A stretch of DNA of 9,259 bases, taken from an uncultured Mycoplasmataceae bacterium (GTDB lineage: Bacteria > Bacillota_I > Bacilli_A > Mycoplasmatales > Mycoplasmoidaceae). The stretch lies in the NCBI GenBank assembly GCA_949283985.1, contig CASDUM010000109.1, positions 1 to 9,259 on the forward strand, given 5' to 3'. Both the position numbers and the translations under genes were made by a program. The notes under the pieces are model-generated. The model was not told where the DNA came from. It saw only the letters and a program-made list of their open reading frames with translations, and made no database searches. Positions 6,082-9,259 of this stretch are shown one piece after another (position 1 is the stretch's first letter; every line of letters starts with the position of its first letter).

Positions 6082-8506
6082 AATTGCTTACTTCTTCTGA
6101 TTCAATAATGAAATTTTTAATATTAGCGTCATCTAATGCTTTTTTAACGATTTTTTCTTGATTTGGAATTATCATACTATTAAATGTGAAAAATGATGAA
6201 TGAACTATTATTTTTTTCATATTCTCAAATAATACATTTCCTTCTTCAATGTAGATATTTAAGGGCAATTTTTGTTCATATGCTCTTAGATTAACTGATT
6301 CTCTTAATTTAGATAATTTATCAAGATGTCTAGTTCATGCCCCATCAATCATTTGAATTAATACTTTTTTAATAGATTCACCTTGACCATCTTCATAAAT
6401 TTTTTGTAGTTTGCTTCTAATGTATATCTCAATAATTTTATTTAATTTTATTTGAGCGTTTATTTTTAACATATCTTTAAAATCATTTGAAGTAAAATAA
6501 TCAAATCTTAATATTTTTTGATTAACTATTGCTGCAACTTTAACCGGATCTACAATTGCTTTGTTTTCTTTAGAAGAAGCAACATTTAAAATATCTGCTG
6601 TAATATCTTTTGACATATTTATTAGAATAGATGTATTATCTTTATTTAATAAAATTTGGTCTCTTTGTTTATATATTAATTCTCTTTGCAAAGATAAAAC
6701 ATAGTCATATTCTAAAATGTTTTTTCTAATATCAAAGTTAAACCCTTCAACTTTCTTTTGCGTTTTATCAAGTAGACTAGCAAAGAATTTTGAATCAAAA
6801 AATTCTTCCTCATCTAATTTAGTACTTGCCTTCTCAAATTTATCTGTTGCAAATCTTTTAAAAAGTGAATCTTCTAACGATGTAAAGAATCTAGATAATC
6901 CAGGGTCTCCTTGTCTTCCTGAACGTCCTCTTAATTGATTATCAATTCTTCTAGATTCATTTCTTTCTGTTCCAATAACATATAATCCACCAAGAGCTCT
7001 AACTTCATCATCAATCTTAATATCTGTACCTCTACCAGCCATATTGGTAGATATTGTTATTGCACCTTTAGATCCTGCATTTTTAATAATTTCAGCTTCT
7101 CTCGCATGGTTTTTTGCATTTAGAATTTCATTTGATATACCAAGTTGATTTAATTTTTCATGAAGCATTTCTGAATCTCTAACAGATGATGTACCAACAA
7201 GAATTGGTTGACCTGTTTCATGTTTTTTAATAATGTCAGCAATTACGTGCTTTCATTTTGCTTCTTTATTTGTAAAAATGTAATCTGGTTCATCAATTCT
7301 TTGAATCGGTTTATTTGTTGGAACTTTGACAACAATCATGTTATAAATTTTTAAAAACTCTTCCGCTTCAGTAAATGCAGTACCAGAAACTGCTGATAGT
7401 TTTTTATACATTCTAAATAATGATTGATATGTAATTGTTGCAAGAATTTGATTTTCAGGATCAATTTTTACATTTTCCTTTGCTTGAATAGCTTGTTGTA
7501 ATCCAGCATTATAACTATGACCTTCTAAAATTCTACCTGTAAATGCATCAACAAGTAAAATTGCATCATCTCTAACTATATATTCTCTACCAGATTTAAA
7601 GATGAAATTAGCTGTTAATGAGTTACCAATTTTATGATATAAATCTGATGAATTAATAGAATATAAATTTTTTACATTAAAGTATTTTTCAGCCTTTTCT
7701 GATCCATAAGGACTTAAGGAAATTGCGTTTGTTTCTAAATCAATAATATAATCTTCTTCATTTAATGTTTTAACAAATTTATCGACTTCTTTATATAATG
7801 AAACATCATCTTTGGGCATACCAGAAATGATTAGCGGAGTTCTTGCTTCATCAATTAAAACTGAATCACCTTCATCAATGATAGCAAAGTCTAAACTTTT
7901 TATTACTTTATCATCATAACTTGCTACCATGTTATCTCTCAAATAATCAAATCCTAGTTCTGAATTTGTAGTATATGTGATATCTCTTGAAAACATTTCT
8001 CTTTTAACATTTGGTTGTAATTCAGATGTATTATAACCAACTGTGATTCCAAAATGTTTAAAAATACTTTCAGCAAATTCAGCATCTCTTTTAACTAAGT
8101 ATTCATTCACAGAAACTACGTGAACTGATTTTTTAGCTAAAGCATTTAAATATGCAGCAAATAAAATTGTAAGTGTCTTACCTTCACCTGTAAACATTTC
8201 TGCGAAGTTTCCACCAAAAATTATATATGCCCCCATTAGTTGAACATTGTGTGCAAATAAGCCTGTTACTTTATATACAGCTTCTCTAAAAATTGAAAAT
8301 GCATCGACAACAACTTCTTCAACAGAGATTTCTTTATTTTGAATTTTATTTGATAAAAAATTTGATCTTTTAATTAAATCATCTAATGAAAGTTTAGAAT
8401 ATTCTTCTTTATTTAAATCAACAGCTTCAGCTATTAATTTTGCTTCACGTAGAAGTTTAGATGGTTTATTTTTTATTTTCTTAATAATATCGGTTCTTGG
8501 TTCCAT
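6080..8506 (-). CDS. secA: Preprotein translocase ATPase SecA
   Basis: SecA drives unfolded proteins through SecYEG using ATP hydrolysis. The 808-aa frame is intact when two TGA codons are Trp418 and Trp724. The first nucleotide-binding domain holds FAEMFTGEGKT (101-111, Walker A; the usual AEMKTGEGKT has Lys where Phe105 stands), NSELGFDYLRDNM (181-193) and IIDEGDSVLIDEARTPLI (209-226, Walker B), with the preprotein-crosslinking domain after it. The second ATPase domain has TNMAGRGTDI (487-496) and QLRGRSGRQGDPG (524-536), the arginine-finger region. The helical wing/scaffold ends with AWTRHLDKLSKLRESVNLRAYEQK, matching WIDHL...LR..I.LR.Y.QK. The protein ends soon after, lacking the C-terminal linker and Cys/His zinc motif that bind SecB and lipids, as in other mollicutes. 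AGGAGA seven nt before ATG 8506 supports the start; the ABC gene ends 11 nt upstream, so the two are co-transcribed. Confidence 0.97.
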
Positions 8507-8513
8507 TCTATAA

Positions 8514-8519
8514 TCTCCT
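8514..8519 (-). promoter_or_regulatory. secA Shine-Dalgarno overlapping the upstream stop codon
   Basis: AGGAGA (8519 to 8514) lies seven bases before the secA ATG and shares bases with the TAG stop (8520-8518) of the ABC gene. This suggests ribosomes ending there could re-initiate on secA. Confidence 0.75.
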
Positions 8520-9259
8520 ATTCTAAATTTCCATTTTTCATTTTAATAATTCTTGTTGCAAAACTTGTATCTTTTTCATTATGTGTAATCATTATAATTG
8601 TTATTCCAAGTTTTTCATTAATTGATTTTAACATATCAATAATAATTTTAGTAGAAACTTCATCTAATGCTGAAGTTGGTTCGTCAGCAAAAATTATTGA
8701 AGGTTTTTTAGCAATTGTTCTTGCAATAGCGACTCTTTGTTGTTGTCCACCAGATAGTTGATATGGATATTTATTTTTAAGTTCATATAAATCTAATTGT
8801 TTAAGTAATTCATCTAACTCTTCATCTGGCATTACATATTTTCTAAAATTTTTTGAATTTATTCTATTACTTATATACGCACCAATTCTTATATTCTCAG
8901 CAACATTTAAATTAGGAATTAATGCATACCTTTGAAAGATATATCCTATGTTATTTTTTCTATAAATAGTCAAATCATCTTGATCTAATAGAGATACATT
9001 AATACCATCTACTATGATATCTCCATATGATATATCGTCAATACCTGCAATCATATTCATCAAGGTAGTCTTACCAGATCCTGACGGACCTAAAAGTAGA
9101 ACAAATTCTCCTCTTTTAATATTCAATGATAAATCTTTTATTACATGCAAATTAAATTCTTTTGTAGAATATATTTTATTTAAATTTTTTATCGAAATAA
9201 AATTATCATCTGTATTAGATGATTCATTAAATATATATCCATTCTTATATTTCTTTACA
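8518..9259 (-). CDS. ABC transporter ATP-binding protein, MacB/LolD-like (5' partial)
   Basis: The frame is open from the right edge to the TAG at 8520-8518, with 246 residues visible. It shows a complete ABC ATPase: A-loop Tyr in KIY (visible residues 28-30), Walker A GPSGSGKTT (57-65), Q-loop YIFQRYALIPNLNVAENI, signature LSGGQQQR, Walker B IIFADEPTSALDE, and the H-loop in MITHN. The Q-loop sequence and compact size fit the MacB/LolD/FtsE branch, whose ATPases pair with FtsX-like permeases. No ATG occurs in the visible frame; about 20 residues before FISIKNLNKIY are hydrophilic (Lys, Asn, Ser, Asp) and not typical of the domain. The gene may have an N-terminal extension or be fused to something upstream. 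The substrate is unknown. No Trp codon is visible. Confidence 0.9.
   Translation of the reverse strand, partial: VKKYKNGYIFNESSNTDDNFISIKNLNKIYSTKEFNLHVIKDLSLNIKRGEFVLLLGPSGSGKTTLMNMIAGIDDISYGDIIVDGINVSLLDQDDLTIYRKNNIGYIFQRYALIPNLNVAENIRIGAYISNRINSKNFRKYVMPDEELDELLKQLDLYELKNKYPYQLSGGQQQRVAIARTIAKKPSIIFADEPTSALDEVSTKIIIDMLKSINEKLGITIIMITHNEKDTSFATRIIKMKNGNLE

Noticed and set aside
6080..8506. secA as three broken pieces (possible pseudogene)
   Set aside because: The breaks are in-frame TGA codons; all three pieces share one frame, and the joined protein has continuous SecA homology.

Overview
This AT-rich window can only be read sensibly with genetic code 4 (UGA = Trp), so it comes from a mollicute (Mycoplasma/Ureaplasma-type). 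Under the standard code six of the genes fall apart. With UGA read as Trp they become intact, co-linear proteins: FtsH (727 aa), SecA (808 aa), an IspF-like protein (252 aa), Hpt (189 aa), an HAD-like protein (282 aa) and a polytopic membrane protein (307 aa). A GCC-anticodon glycine tRNA and the order ispF-like/hpt/ftsH both recall the M. pneumoniae-Ureaplasma-M. penetrans clade. That placement comes from memory of gene orders and is not proven here.

Layout. 1-115 (minus): the N-terminus of a membrane-anchored protein that continues outside the window, with a likely leaderless promoter. 226-274: a long hairpin plus T-tract that ends the leftward operon. 293-4673 (minus): a tight four-gene operon transcribed leftwards as ispF-like, hpt, ftsH, HAD-like, with gaps of 0, 1 and 18 nt. 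4674-4949: a divergent intergenic region with two copies of the palindrome ACTTTAAAGT, a clear tRNA promoter and a weak operon promoter. 4950-5023 (plus): tRNA-Gly(GCC) with its own terminator, which ends in a 13-T run. 5131-6054 (plus): an unrecognised, roughly seven-helix membrane protein. 6049-6081: a bidirectional terminator shared by converging genes. 6080-9259 (minus): secA preceded by an ABC-transporter ATPase that runs off the right edge.

Function. The window is mostly core housekeeping: membrane protein quality control (FtsH), purine salvage (Hpt), Sec export (SecA), a MacB/LolD-like ABC ATPase and a tRNA. The parts least explained by standard biology are an HAD-family protein that has lost nearly all its catalytic residues next to FtsH, an IspF-like protein with intact metal ligands but altered nucleotide-binding motifs and a charged ~97-residue tail, an FtsH whose pore-loop Phe is Leu, the unknown membrane protein, and the T13 tract in front of it. 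I see no CRISPR array, insertion sequence, prophage or obvious defence system.
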